From positions 1 to 33,146 of the forward strand of contig MEPW01000033.1 in the NCBI GenBank assembly GCA_001769975.1: a DNA stretch of 33,146 nt, in the 5' to 3' direction. The first letter of the stretch is position 1. Every line of letters starts with the position of its first letter. Under the pieces are notes generated by a model. That model was not told where the DNA came from. It did no database searches and was given only the letters and a program-made list of their open reading frames with translations. Both the position numbers and the translations under genes were made by a program. Origin of the DNA: Bdellovibrionales bacterium RIFOXYA1_FULL_36_14. GTDB lineage: Bacteria > Bdellovibrionota > Bacteriovoracia > Bacteriovoracales > Bacteriovoracaceae. Positions 1 to 8,184 of this stretch are shown in pieces.

Positions 1-1
1 A

Positions 2-1357
2 GCTGCAATCGGACAAAAAGGACTGGAAGTCGTTCAAGGTGTTATTGTGCAAGACAATTTGATGGACAAGCAAATGGATCTTATGAGCAAAACCGCTACT
101 TCTGCAGCTGATATTACTAAAAATGCTTTTGAGGCCCAAAAAGCAGGCATTGAAGAGCAAGGAAAAGTTGCACAACAGAGAGTAGTTTTTCATGGTGCTA
201 AACTGGCTGCCATGATTGCAATTCATCAAACCTTCCCTACTTCAAGTGAAATGATCAAAACCTGTTCCGAATCAGGGATCAGGGGCGATATAGGTGTCAA
301 AATACGCAACGCTGTTAGTAGTAGTATTCATCAATACATCAAAGATGTTGGTGTTAGTGTCCAAGATGAAGCAAGCTGGAAACACAATATAGAAAAAATG
401 GACGCACAAAATAAAAAAATGGAGAAAATCTTTTCCGACTCAACACCTAATGATATTTGCAGAGCGGTCATTGATTCTGGCGAATTTAGTTTGCTTAAAA
501 ATCAGCCCGTCAAAGATACTCTCAAAGAAATTATGTTAACTGCTGGAATTGATATGGCTTCAGAAGGATTGACCGCCAGTATTTTAAACAAACAAGCGGA
601 TCGTTTGGACGATGCCATCGCCAGTATTGATGGCTTTACACCCGAAGATTTACCCGGATTGCAACCCGAAGCCGTGCTACGCAGATATTGTGAACAATAC
701 CCCAACGATCCTAAATGTTCAGGGTTCACCAATCCTTATCAAGGGACTAATTGGGATGGTGGCGGTTTTGGTTTTGACGGAGGTTCCGGACTGGCAACGG
801 AAATAGGTGCTTCAGAAAGAACAGATAACTTAAATACAGCAGCTACAGGAGCCAGTCCAAATCAAGGCGATGGTGCCGTATTTATCGGCGATAATCCAAT
901 TGATAAAAGTTCAGGATTTTTAGACGCCCCCCCTTCTGTTGGTGCCCTTAAAGATCTGGGCGGCGGCGGCGGCGGCGTAGGCGGTTCAGTGGATGGTGGC
1001 GGACTCGGAGGGCTATCAGCAGGCGGTAGTAACACCAATCCTGCTCCCCCCAGAGACACCACCAGTAAAATAGAGATCCCCAAATATGCTGGCGGTGGAG
1101 CAGACTTTAGCTATCTGGGAGGAAAAGGTGTGGATAAAGCGAAATCCACCGATGATAAAAATCCTTTAGCCGATTTTTTTAAACAAAAAGAAAGTGCCAA
1201 AAATAATCAAGAGTTAAATTTTAGCAATAGAAGTATCGCTTCCCAAGAAGGAAGTTCGCTATGGAAACTTATCTCTGATCGCTATTCAAAAGCAGCCGAA
1301 AAAAAGCAGCTACTTGACCCAGAGACGATAGAGAACTCTATGGACACCGACTTTTGA
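2..1357 (+). CDS. Glycine-rich protein of unknown function, 5' end outside window
   Basis: The reading frame is open to the left edge of the window, so the gene is probably cut at its 5' end; the GTG at 47 is an internal candidate start only, with no convincing ribosome binding site seen. The visible product (about 450 residues) begins with a helical, Lys/Gln/Asp-rich region that may form coiled coils. A Pro/Cys-containing middle segment follows (YCEQYPNDPKC), then a long Gly-rich low-complexity linker with a run of six glycines near codon 320. The C-terminal tail is charged. I recognise no family. Such Gly-rich linkers are common in exported or surface proteins, but the N-terminus that would show a signal peptide is missing. 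Function is unknown; that it is a real gene is well supported by its length. Confidence 0.75.
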   Translation, partial: AAIGQKGLEVVQGVIVQDNLMDKQMDLMSKTATSAADITKNAFEAQKAGIEEQGKVAQQRVVFHGAKLAAMIAIHQTFPTSSEMIKTCSESGIRGDIGVKIRNAVSSSIHQYIKDVGVSVQDEASWKHNIEKMDAQNKKMEKIFSDSTPNDICRAVIDSGEFSLLKNQPVKDTLKEIMLTAGIDMASEGLTASILNKQADRLDDAIASIDGFTPEDLPGLQPEAVLRRYCEQYPNDPKCSGFTNPYQGTNWDGGGFGFDGGSGLATEIGASERTDNLNTAATGASPNQGDGAVFIGDNPIDKSSGFLDAPPSVGALKDLGGGGGGVGGSVDGGGLGGLSAGGSNTNPAPPRDTTSKIEIPKYAGGGADFSYLGGKGVDKAKSTDDKNPLADFFKQKESAKNNQELNFSNRSIASQEGSSLWKLISDRYSKAAEKKQLLDPETIENSMDTDF

Positions 1358-1399
1358 CACCAAAATGTCCCTAGCAATACCTGTATTCGTTTAAAATCA

Positions 1400-1427
1400 T
1401 TGCACGATTTTTCTAATAGACTGTAAT
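1400..1427 (+). promoter_or_regulatory. Putative sigma-70-type promoter
   Basis: TTGCAC at 1400-1405 and TGTAAT at 1422-1427 are separated by 16 bp. Transcription would start near 1434, about 80 nt before the small ORF at 1517, and could continue into the TPR-gene operon. The AT-rich context makes chance matches likely. Confidence 0.35.
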
Positions 1428-1516
1428 TATTAAATAATTTTTAAGCAATATTGGCATCCTCTTTGAAGATAAAAGACCAGGTTGAAGGCCGATCTTTGAA
1501 TCACGGAGGGGCATTC

Positions 1517-1600
1517 ATGGAAACTAAAAATATTAAACTACTTAAAAGAGCTTTCCATATCGTTATTCTTGTTTTTATCATGCTTTTGCTTGCATCATAG
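1517..1600 (+). CDS. Possible 27-residue small membrane or leader peptide
   Basis: A short ORF starts with ATG and is preceded by a strong Shine-Dalgarno sequence (GGAGGGG at 1505-1511, 5 nt from the ATG), one of the best in the window. The product begins METKNIKLLKR, a basic N-terminus, and continues with a hydrophobic stretch of about 16 residues (AFHIVILVFIMLLLAS) up to the stop. This is the architecture of a single-span small membrane protein or a bare signal anchor. It lies about 90 nt upstream of the TPR gene and ahead of a hairpin, so it could also be a translated leader. No homologue is recognised. The strong ribosome binding site is the main argument that it is translated. Confidence 0.45.
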   Translation: METKNIKLLKRAFHIVILVFIMLLLAS

Positions 1601-1640
1601 CATCAATTTATAGAAACTAAGGTCTTGCGTGTTGGCATTT

Positions 1641-1657
1641 GACCATCTAAGATGGTT
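1641..1657 (+). repeat. Short RNA hairpin upstream of TPR gene
   Basis: ACCATC (1642-1647) and GATGGT (1651-1656) pair perfectly around a 3-nt loop, with a possible extra G-U pair outside. The T-rich stretch begins about 10 nt further on, too far for a standard intrinsic terminator. A leader or attenuation role is possible but unproven. Confidence 0.35.
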
Positions 1658-1687
1658 GGTAAGAGTTCCTTTTTTACCTTATAAACT

Positions 1688-2728
1688 ATGAAAAGAACCA
1701 AAACCAACTTACTTTTTGCTGAATTTATCAACGCCTCTGGTTACCAAGAACGCATCTTACAAGCTATTGTTCATTACAGTTCACTTTCTAGTGATATAAA
1801 TGTGCTGAATCTTTGCGTAAAAATGCATGATGACTTGTTCGTCTCGCTCACCGACAATATTTTAAGCAAGAATTTGTATTTAACTGAGGAAAACCAAAAC
1901 CCCTCACCTCGGGAAACCCTTCAACACTTTCAAGCTTCCATGAAACTTATCGAATACTTGCTAAAAATGAATCTCCACACGGAATATCTCATAAAAACGG
2001 TAACCAAACTTATTAATTTAATTTATCAATATGCCCAATTGCTACACGAGGAAATCCTCAAAAAGACCAATCTTACTATCGACTATCCGCGAGTGAACCT
2101 TACCCAAATGCAAGACCAAACTCCCGATCGAGTAGTGCCTTTGTTTTTTTTAGATGACCAAAAATTACAAATAGATGAATTTAACACACCAGTCTTTTCT
2201 TTAGATTTTAAAAGAATTGATCATTGTAATGAACTTATCAAAGATGGACACCAGAAAATCTTTGAAAAAAAATACCCCGAAGCTTTAGACCTTTTTCTAA
2301 AAGCGGCAAACTATAACGCCACCGCAGAAGTCCTAACCTTGATTGGTTGGAGTTATTCCTTAACAGGTAATATACAAAAAGCACGGGAATACTGCCTAAA
2401 GGCCATAAAAATTGATCCAGATTTTGGCCCCCCCTACAACGATATGGGAAACTACTTACTTATTGAAAACCGTCTGGATGAATCACTCAAATGGTTTGAT
2501 TTGGCCAAAAAATGTCGCAACTATCAACACCGAGAATATCCCTTCATCAACGCCGGGAAAGCATATATTAACAAAAAAGAATTTTCCAAGGCCCTTATGG
2601 AGTTTGAAAAAGCCTTGACCTTTACCCCGTACAATAAGGAATTAACCGAAACCATCAACCGCTTGAAATCATCCTTAAAAAATACCTATGCTAAAGAGAC
2701 TTTCCTCGAAGATGCACCTCTACAATAA
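1688..2728 (+). CDS. TPR-repeat protein
   Basis: A 346-residue protein. Residues 1-175 are mostly helical with no recognised domain. Residues 181-317 form about four tetratricopeptide repeats, with typical features such as A-x-x-C-L-K-A-I-x-I-D-P (near 232-243) and A-L-x-x-F-E-K-A-L-x-x-T-P (302-314). TPRs are helical scaffolds for protein-protein contacts. No signal peptide is evident, so it is probably cytoplasmic. The ATG has no clear Shine-Dalgarno. It is followed after 17 nt by the NIF3-family gene and likely heads an operon running to 4453. The binding partner and role are unknown. The fold assignment for the C-terminal half is firm. Confidence 0.85.
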   Translation: MKRTKTNLLFAEFINASGYQERILQAIVHYSSLSSDINVLNLCVKMHDDLFVSLTDNILSKNLYLTEENQNPSPRETLQHFQASMKLIEYLLKMNLHTEYLIKTVTKLINLIYQYAQLLHEEILKKTNLTIDYPRVNLTQMQDQTPDRVVPLFFLDDQKLQIDEFNTPVFSLDFKRIDHCNELIKDGHQKIFEKKYPEALDLFLKAANYNATAEVLTLIGWSYSLTGNIQKAREYCLKAIKIDPDFGPPYNDMGNYLLIENRLDESLKWFDLAKKCRNYQHREYPFINAGKAYINKKEFSKALMEFEKALTFTPYNKELTETINRLKSSLKNTYAKETFLEDAPLQ

Positions 2729-2745
2729 AATAATTGGGACGTTTT

Positions 2746-3513
2746 ATGGTTTTAACCAGAGATAAATTAAATCTTTTTCTCAATCAGTATTTGGATGTAA
2801 AAAAATTTGATGACTATTGCTTAAATGGACTGCAGGTGGAAGGACGACAACCCATCAAAAAAATATGCTTTAGTGTTTCAGCATCCAGAGAGAATATAGA
2901 AAAAGCCGTATCAATGAAAGCCTGTGCCATGATTGTTCACCACGGAATTTTTTGGAAAAACAATCCCGTTGACTCCCTTAAGGGTCCACTGAAAAATCGG
3001 CTTGCCCCGCTCATTAAAAATGATATCAATTTATTCAGTTACCATTTGCCTCTGGATGGACACAAAAAAATTGGTAACGCCGCGGTCATTGCTGCCAAAC
3101 TTGGACTTTTAAAAGTACAGCCCTTTGGTCTATACAAAGGATCTTTTATTGGCGTTAAAGGATGTCTTAAAAGTAAAACCTCCCCTGCTGTTTTAGAAAA
3201 AAGGCTGGAACACGTACTTAATCATAAAATTATTGTATCAACCCCATCTACGACCTTAAGCTTACGCACGATAGGTATTGTCACTGGAGGGGGAGGATCT
3301 TTTTACAAATATGCTAGCAATGAAAAATTGGACTCCTATTTAACCGGAGAAATCAGCGAAAATGACTGGTTTGATGCCAAAGAGGCAGGACTTTGTCTCT
3401 TTGCCGGTGGGCACAACGCCACCGAGGAGTTTGGTATCCTTGCGTTAATGAAACTTATTGAAAAAAAATTCAAAGTAGACTGTGAATTCATAAAATCTTA
3501 TAATCCCATTTAA
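2746..3513 (+). CDS. NIF3 / YbgI-family dinuclear-metal protein
   Basis: A 255-residue member of the NIF3 (DUF34, often annotated GTP cyclohydrolase I type 2) family. Family metal-ligand motifs are present: the His pair in AMIVHHGIFW, the His/Asp motif SYHLPLDGH, and the C-terminal GGHNATEEFG. The family forms toroidal hexamers with a two-metal site; its physiological reaction is not settled. I chose the ATG at 2746 (MVLTRDKLN) over an upstream TTG at 2734, because GGGAC lies just before the ATG and the shorter protein aligns with the usual family start. It sits in a probable operon with the TPR gene upstream and two exported proteins downstream. Confidence 0.9.
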   Translation: MVLTRDKLNLFLNQYLDVKKFDDYCLNGLQVEGRQPIKKICFSVSASRENIEKAVSMKACAMIVHHGIFWKNNPVDSLKGPLKNRLAPLIKNDINLFSYHLPLDGHKKIGNAAVIAAKLGLLKVQPFGLYKGSFIGVKGCLKSKTSPAVLEKRLEHVLNHKIIVSTPSTTLSLRTIGIVTGGGGSFYKYASNEKLDSYLTGEISENDWFDAKEAGLCLFAGGHNATEEFGILALMKLIEKKFKVDCEFIKSYNPI

Positions 3514-3530
3514 ACCTCCAGGATAATATT

Positions 3531-3761
3531 ATGAAAATTTGTTTTTCAATCACTTTATTTTGTATTATTTCACTTTCCACGTTTGCATCAGGGCTTAAAA
3601 CTGAAGATTTAAAAAACACGGTTATTGACACTAGTACCAAGAGTCAGGAAAATATAAATCCTGAAGAACAAAAAAAGTTACAAGAGGACCTGCTAAACTA
3701 CAAAAAAAAGATTCAAGAAAACCACCAGGTTCTTGAAGAACTTGATAAAGAAGATAAATAG
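3531..3761 (+). CDS. Small exported coiled-coil-like protein
   Basis: A 76-residue product. Residues 1-20 look like a Sec signal peptide (hydrophobic core FSITLFCIISLSTF, likely cleavage after ASTFAS or near it). The mature part is short, highly charged and Lys/Glu/Gln-rich with heptad-like spacing, suggesting a helix or coiled coil. No lipobox cysteine is present. An AGGA Shine-Dalgarno precedes the ATG. It lies 17 nt after the NIF3-family gene and 11 nt before another exported protein. The family is not recognised. Confidence 0.7.
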   Translation: MKICFSITLFCIISLSTFASGLKTEDLKNTVIDTSTKSQENINPEEQKKLQEDLLNYKKKIQENHQVLEELDKEDK

Positions 3762-3772
3762 GAGCACCCATT

Positions 3773-4453
3773 ATGATTAAAGTAATAATACTTATCTGCA
3801 TCTTTCTACCAGCTAACCTTTTTGCCCAAGGTTTTGAAATTTATAAGAAGGGTGACGGGGCTAAATATCATATGAAAATGCAAGATAACCCCGACTCCGA
3901 AATCTCCATTTATTTTGCGGATGTTAAAAAAGAAAGTATCTCTGTGGAATTTTTTATTTACGCGCAAAATACCTTAATTCCAGTAAAACTTTACCAACAA
4001 TTTCTCCTTGCCAAAAATACTGACGGCAGCTTAATGATAAAAGAGAGCTATATCCAAGGACCAGACGAAAAATATCCCCAAAGGATGAATCCCGAATCTT
4101 TTACTAACAGCAATGGCATAGAACTAAATGATTTCTTTTTTAGTGATGAAAAGCAGCTAAAGGCTTCCTTGATTGGAAAAGAAGAACTCTTGATGGCTGC
4201 GGGAAAGGCCAGAACCCATCATTACCGCAAAGTCCATAATGGACAACATATTGATTATTGGATTTCACACGATTCCAAACCCTTTGGATTAATCAAGATG
4301 ATTTCCAAAAACGAGAAAGTTGCTGAACAAAACTATACTGTCGAATTGCTGGCCATTTTAAAGAATGTTACGGCCACCATCAATCCAAAGAATGCAAAAC
4401 CATTAGACCAAAATGGTAAAAAAATACTAAACGGCGTACCAACCTTTAAATAA
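3773..4453 (+). CDS. Exported protein of unknown function
   Basis: A 226-residue product with a clear N-terminal signal peptide (VIILICIFLPANLFAQ, probable cleavage after FAQ or FA). AGGAG lies 10 nt upstream of the ATG. The mature protein alternates hydrophobic and charged residues, suggesting a beta-rich periplasmic domain; it has no cysteines and no recognised catalytic motif. It is the last gene of the likely 1688-4453 operon. No function is assigned. Confidence 0.75.
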   Translation: MIKVIILICIFLPANLFAQGFEIYKKGDGAKYHMKMQDNPDSEISIYFADVKKESISVEFFIYAQNTLIPVKLYQQFLLAKNTDGSLMIKESYIQGPDEKYPQRMNPESFTNSNGIELNDFFFSDEKQLKASLIGKEELLMAAGKARTHHYRKVHNGQHIDYWISHDSKPFGLIKMISKNEKVAEQNYTVELLAILKNVTATINPKNAKPLDQNGKKILNGVPTFK

Positions 4454-4582
4454 ATAAACCCGCTATCATAATCATTTTTGACGCCACCAGCTGTGAAAGA
4501 TTTTTCAATTAGATCTTTTAAATTAAATCAGCTATATTCCTTGTGTTTTAAATATAATTAATACCTTCTTGCGGAGCTGATT

Positions 4583-7500
4583 ATGAACTATCGGATAACG
4601 GATCATCCAGTTATTGATTTTCCTACTAACAAACCCAAAGTCACCTTTACTTTTAACGGTAAAGAAGTGGAAGGTTTGGAAGGTGAGCCGATTATTGTTT
4701 CACTACGGGCCAGTGGAATTATTAAATTAAAAGAGGGCACCAAAAAGCATACTCCCTATGGCCCTTTTTGCATGCAAGGTCGCTGCTGTTCCTGTGCGAT
4801 GACCGTAGATAAAAAACCTAATGTCATGACTTGCGTCACTCCCCTTAAAGAAGGCATGAGTGTCAAATATATGGGTGATGAATTAGATATGGATATTTTT
4901 AAAAAACTACCCACTAAAAGAATTGATATTTCTCCCGGGCAATTTTCCCAGAAAGCTCCCAAATGCGAACTTGCTATAATTGGTGCAGGCCCTGCTGGTA
5001 TGGAAGCTGCTTTAATGGCAAAAGAAGCTGGAGTTAAAAGTGTCGTTCTATTCGATGACAAGGAATATCTGGGTGGGCAATTAAGATTACAAACCCATAC
5101 CTTTTTTGGAAATAAAGATTTAGGCGCTAGTATCCGTGGCTATGAAATCGCTAATCATCTCAGACAAAAAATTGAAAACACTGATATTGATATCAGACTA
5201 GGAAGTACCGTAGTTGGTCTTTACCCGCTCAACATGATTGGATTTAGAGATGAAGATAAACTTAATTTTATAATGGCGAATAAAATAATATGCGCCACCG
5301 GCGCTAGTGAACGCTTCCTCCCCTTCCCAGGCAATTGCCTTCCGGGAGTTATGGGTGCTGGCGGTGCTCAAACATTTATGAACATTCATGGAGTGAAGCC
5401 CGGAAAAAAAGTTTTAGTAGTGGGGGGAGGTAATATCGGAGTCATCCTCGCCTACCAACTTATTCAAGCAGGCATTGAAGTGGCCTGTGTAATTGAGGCG
5501 TCTGCTAAAATGGGTGCCTATGAAGTGCATGTCAAAAAACTGCAAGCGTTGGGAGTTCCTCTATACACCAATCACACCATCAAGCAGGCCCAAGGCAAAG
5601 ACTGTGTCGAAGGTGCCACGATAGTTGAATTGGATAAAAATTGGCAGCCCATAAAAAATACTGAAAAAACTTTTTCTTGTGATACCATTTGTCTGGCAGT
5701 CGGGCTTTCACCTTTAAATGAATTGTTATGGCAGGCCGGCTGTGAATTTGCCTATTCTAATGAACTTGGGGAAGTTCCTCTATTTGATAAATTTAGACAA
5801 ACCAGTAACCGAGATATTTTTGTTGCGGGAGATTGTGCCGTTATTGGAGAGGCATCCATCGCTAGATTAGAAGGTCGAATCGCTGGTTTAAAAGCGTCGC
5901 TTGATCTTTCCTACCCGCACCCTGATTTTAATCTAAAATTAGATGAAGCTTTTCATCTTTTGGATAATATCCAAACCGGCAGCTTCGGTTACCGCCTAGG
6001 CCTTGGTAAAAACAAACTGACGGCATCTGCACCTAAAGAAAATTTTAAGCCTCAAAAATATCAACAAAAACTCACAGCAGAGGACTTCAAAGGCAAAGAG
6101 AAAAAAATTCTTATTAATTGCCATCAGGATATTCCCTGCAATCCTTGTGAAGGCTCATGTCATCTGGGTGCCATAAAGATTGGTAATGAAATAAATCAGC
6201 AACCCTCCATTGATCATGAGGTGTGTAAAGGTTGTGGTATTTGCCTTACAGCTTGTCCTGGACGGGCCATTAGACTGGTTCAATACAACTACGATAATCT
6301 AAATTCCTTGCTCACTATTCCTTTTGAATTTTATCCCTTCCCAGAAGAAGATGCACCGGTGGAAGTGCTGGATCAACAGGGACAATTTCTGTGCCTAGGC
6401 AAAATAAAAACCACCAAGACTCCCAAAGATAAAACTGGATGCGGAACTGTTTCTATTATTGTGCCCAAAGCCTACGCCTTTGATGGAGTCACTCTCAATA
6501 TAATACAAAACCAGCCTAAAAAGATTTCAGAAGATACCTCTACCCTCCAGAATCAACTTCCATCTCTCGATTTAAATGCTTATGTTTGTCGCTGCGAAGA
6601 AGTGACTTATCAGGATGTGCTGGACTTAATTAAAAATGGTGTCACCAACATTAATGATATTAAAAGGCTAAAACGCGTAGGAATGGGGCAATGCCGAGGT
6701 CTCTCATGCACTAGCGTGATTGAAAATATCTTAAAGCAAGAACTCAAACAAAGTAAGGAGCATATCCTTAACATCAAAAAAAATAGAAGAACCATGTATC
6801 GGCCACCAATTAAGCGAATCACCCTCGGAGAGGCCGCTAAATTAAAATTCTCCAAGGAAGAAATCAAACTTTTTGAGGGCATCGAAACCGTGCGGACCAT
6901 TCCCCAAGAAATCATCAACACTTTTGTTGCCCAAAAGGTTGAAATTAGCGAAAATCTTAAATCGAAATATGTCATTATCGGAGGTGGAATAACTGGAATC
7001 TTTACAGCATGGTGGCTCGCCAAATTGGGAGCATCAGATATCACCGTCATTGAATCAAACTTTTTATCATCAGGACAAACTGGTGCTTGCCTCGGTGGCA
7101 TCCGTACAGGTTTTAATACCAAGGGTAAAGTTAAACGGGCCCAAAAAGGACTGGAAGTTTACCAAAATGCCTTTGATTTAATCCAGGAAGACGTCGGTTG
7201 GTATCAAGGAGGATATGCCTATCTATCTTTTGATGAGGCTACCAATAAACTCTTTAACGATAGTTTTACCACATGGAATCAGGCCCAGGTCAGCTTTCAA
7301 TATCTAACTGATAAAAATACTTTTAATCAAATCGTCCCAGGAGTCGATTCAGAAAGAGTTTCAAGCATGGTATATTTTCCAGAATCAGGAGGGGCCAATC
7401 CCTTTAGAGCAACCTATATGTTTGCCAAAGATGCTCAGCGTATGGGAGTTAAAATTTATACCAATCACGAAGTTATCGACATTTTAAAAAATAATCAGCA

Positions 7501-8128
7501 AGTCAGTGGTGTAATTATTTCTGACAAAGAAAAGAAGATTTATAAAAATATTGCTTGTGAGCACGTGATTAACTGCGCTGGCACCAGCTCAGTTCGCGTG
7601 GCCAAAATGGTGGGCATTGATTTATCCGGGCAAGTCTCCATTGAAAGACATGGTGCCTTTATTACAGAAAAAATGCCACTGTGGTTAGATCCATTGGTGG
7701 TTTCTTATCACCCTGAGCTCTCTGGTTACTGGCAACAAAAAAGAATGGAAAAGGGCGTAGATGAAGGAGAAATTGTGGCCTGTTACAGCTCTAAAAATCC
7801 TATTATAGGATTTAATACTCACTCCTATATTTACTTTCTAGCAAGGATGGCCAAGGCCATGCTGTTGTGCCAACCCTCTATGGCCGATATTGGAATTATT
7901 CGTAATTTTGCCGAACACTATGTGGGACGACAATCAGGTATACCAATCATTGGCGATACCCCCGTCAAAGGATTTTGGCTAAATATAGCTAAAAAAGGAC
8001 ACGGATTCATGTGTGCTCCTGGAGATGGTTACGCTTTGGCAAAGTCTATATTGGATGGAAAAAGGCATGAATGGATCAATGAATGCACGCTTGAAGAACA
8101 CATAAGTTTTACGGAAACCATGAAGTAG
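4583..8128 (+). CDS. Multi-domain iron-sulfur/flavin oxidoreductase, HcnABC/PDH1/sarcosine-oxidase-like fusion
   Basis: A single 1181-residue chain carries five redox modules. Residues about 18-105 are a Fer2_4-type [2Fe-2S] domain (C63, C68, C71, C84). About 128-450 is an FAD/NAD(P) disulfide-reductase-like module (GAGPAG 134-139, GGGNIG 281-286, ATG 238-240, GD 416-417). About 508-570 carries two ferredoxin [4Fe-4S] cysteine sets (C513/C519/C522/C526 and C548/C551/C554/C558-Pro). About 665-720 is a BFD-like [2Fe-2S] domain (C669, C671, C704, C709). About 794-1160 is a DAO-type FAD amine/amino-acid oxidase (GGGITG 800-805). In known systems (HcnA/B/C, opine oxidase, archaeal PDH1 proline dehydrogenase, heterotetrameric sarcosine oxidase) these are separate or partly fused subunits that oxidise an amino acid and pass electrons along. 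The substrate is not deducible here. GGAG precedes the ATG, and a perfect TATAAT lies at 4553-4558 without a good -35. Confidence 0.92.
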   Translation: MNYRITDHPVIDFPTNKPKVTFTFNGKEVEGLEGEPIIVSLRASGIIKLKEGTKKHTPYGPFCMQGRCCSCAMTVDKKPNVMTCVTPLKEGMSVKYMGDELDMDIFKKLPTKRIDISPGQFSQKAPKCELAIIGAGPAGMEAALMAKEAGVKSVVLFDDKEYLGGQLRLQTHTFFGNKDLGASIRGYEIANHLRQKIENTDIDIRLGSTVVGLYPLNMIGFRDEDKLNFIMANKIICATGASERFLPFPGNCLPGVMGAGGAQTFMNIHGVKPGKKVLVVGGGNIGVILAYQLIQAGIEVACVIEASAKMGAYEVHVKKLQALGVPLYTNHTIKQAQGKDCVEGATIVELDKNWQPIKNTEKTFSCDTICLAVGLSPLNELLWQAGCEFAYSNELGEVPLFDKFRQTSNRDIFVAGDCAVIGEASIARLEGRIAGLKASLDLSYPHPDFNLKLDEAFHLLDNIQTGSFGYRLGLGKNKLTASAPKENFKPQKYQQKLTAEDFKGKEKKILINCHQDIPCNPCEGSCHLGAIKIGNEINQQPSIDHEVCKGCGICLTACPGRAIRLVQYNYDNLNSLLTIPFEFYPFPEEDAPVEVLDQQGQFLCLGKIKTTKTPKDKTGCGTVSIIVPKAYAFDGVTLNIIQNQPKKISEDTSTLQNQLPSLDLNAYVCRCEEVTYQDVLDLIKNGVTNINDIKRLKRVGMGQCRGLSCTSVIENILKQELKQSKEHILNIKKNRRTMYRPPIKRITLGEAAKLKFSKEEIKLFEGIETVRTIPQEIINTFVAQKVEISENLKSKYVIIGGGITGIFTAWWLAKLGASDITVIESNFLSSGQTGACLGGIRTGFNTKGKVKRAQKGLEVYQNAFDLIQEDVGWYQGGYAYLSFDEATNKLFNDSFTTWNQAQVSFQYLTDKNTFNQIVPGVDSERVSSMVYFPESGGANPFRATYMFAKDAQRMGVKIYTNHEVIDILKNNQQVSGVIISDKEKKIYKNIACEHVINCAGTSSVRVAKMVGIDLSGQVSIERHGAFITEKMPLWLDPLVVSYHPELSGYWQQKRMEKGVDEGEIVACYSSKNPIIGFNTHSYIYFLARMAKAMLLCQPSMADIGIIRNFAEHYVGRQSGIPIIGDTPVKGFWLNIAKKGHGFMCAPGDGYALAKSILDGKRHEWINECTLEEHISFTETMK

Positions 8129-8149
8129 CAAGATATCTTAAATCGTTTC

Positions 8150-8178
8150 TTGATACTTGGACCATTTTTTTATACAAT
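8150..8178 (+). promoter_or_regulatory. Sigma-70-type promoter abutting the start codon
   Basis: TTGATA (8150-8155) and TACAAT (8173-8178) each match the consensus at five of six bases and are spaced by exactly 17 bp. The expected start site falls on or within a base or two of the ATG at 8185. No Shine-Dalgarno is visible, so the transcript may be leaderless. Confidence 0.6.
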
Positions 8179-8184
8179 AAATAT

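Larger units (their letters stand above)
1358..1687 (+). other. 330-bp intergenic/leader region
   Basis: This gap holds a putative promoter (1400-1427), the small ORF (1517-1600) and a short perfect hairpin (1641-1657), with a T-run at 1669-1675. The octamer TCTTTGAA occurs twice, near 1460 and 1493. I see no terminator for the upstream gene and no tRNA or recognised riboswitch. Confidence 0.6.

Noticed and set aside
1452-1467. Sigma-54-like element (TGGCA then TTGA)
   Set aside because: The required GC of the -12 element is GA, so the match is incomplete and probably chance.
6610-7122. 170-residue ORF on the minus strand inside the redox fusion gene
   Set aside because: It is antisense to well-conserved cysteine motifs and shows no independent domain; it is a shadow.
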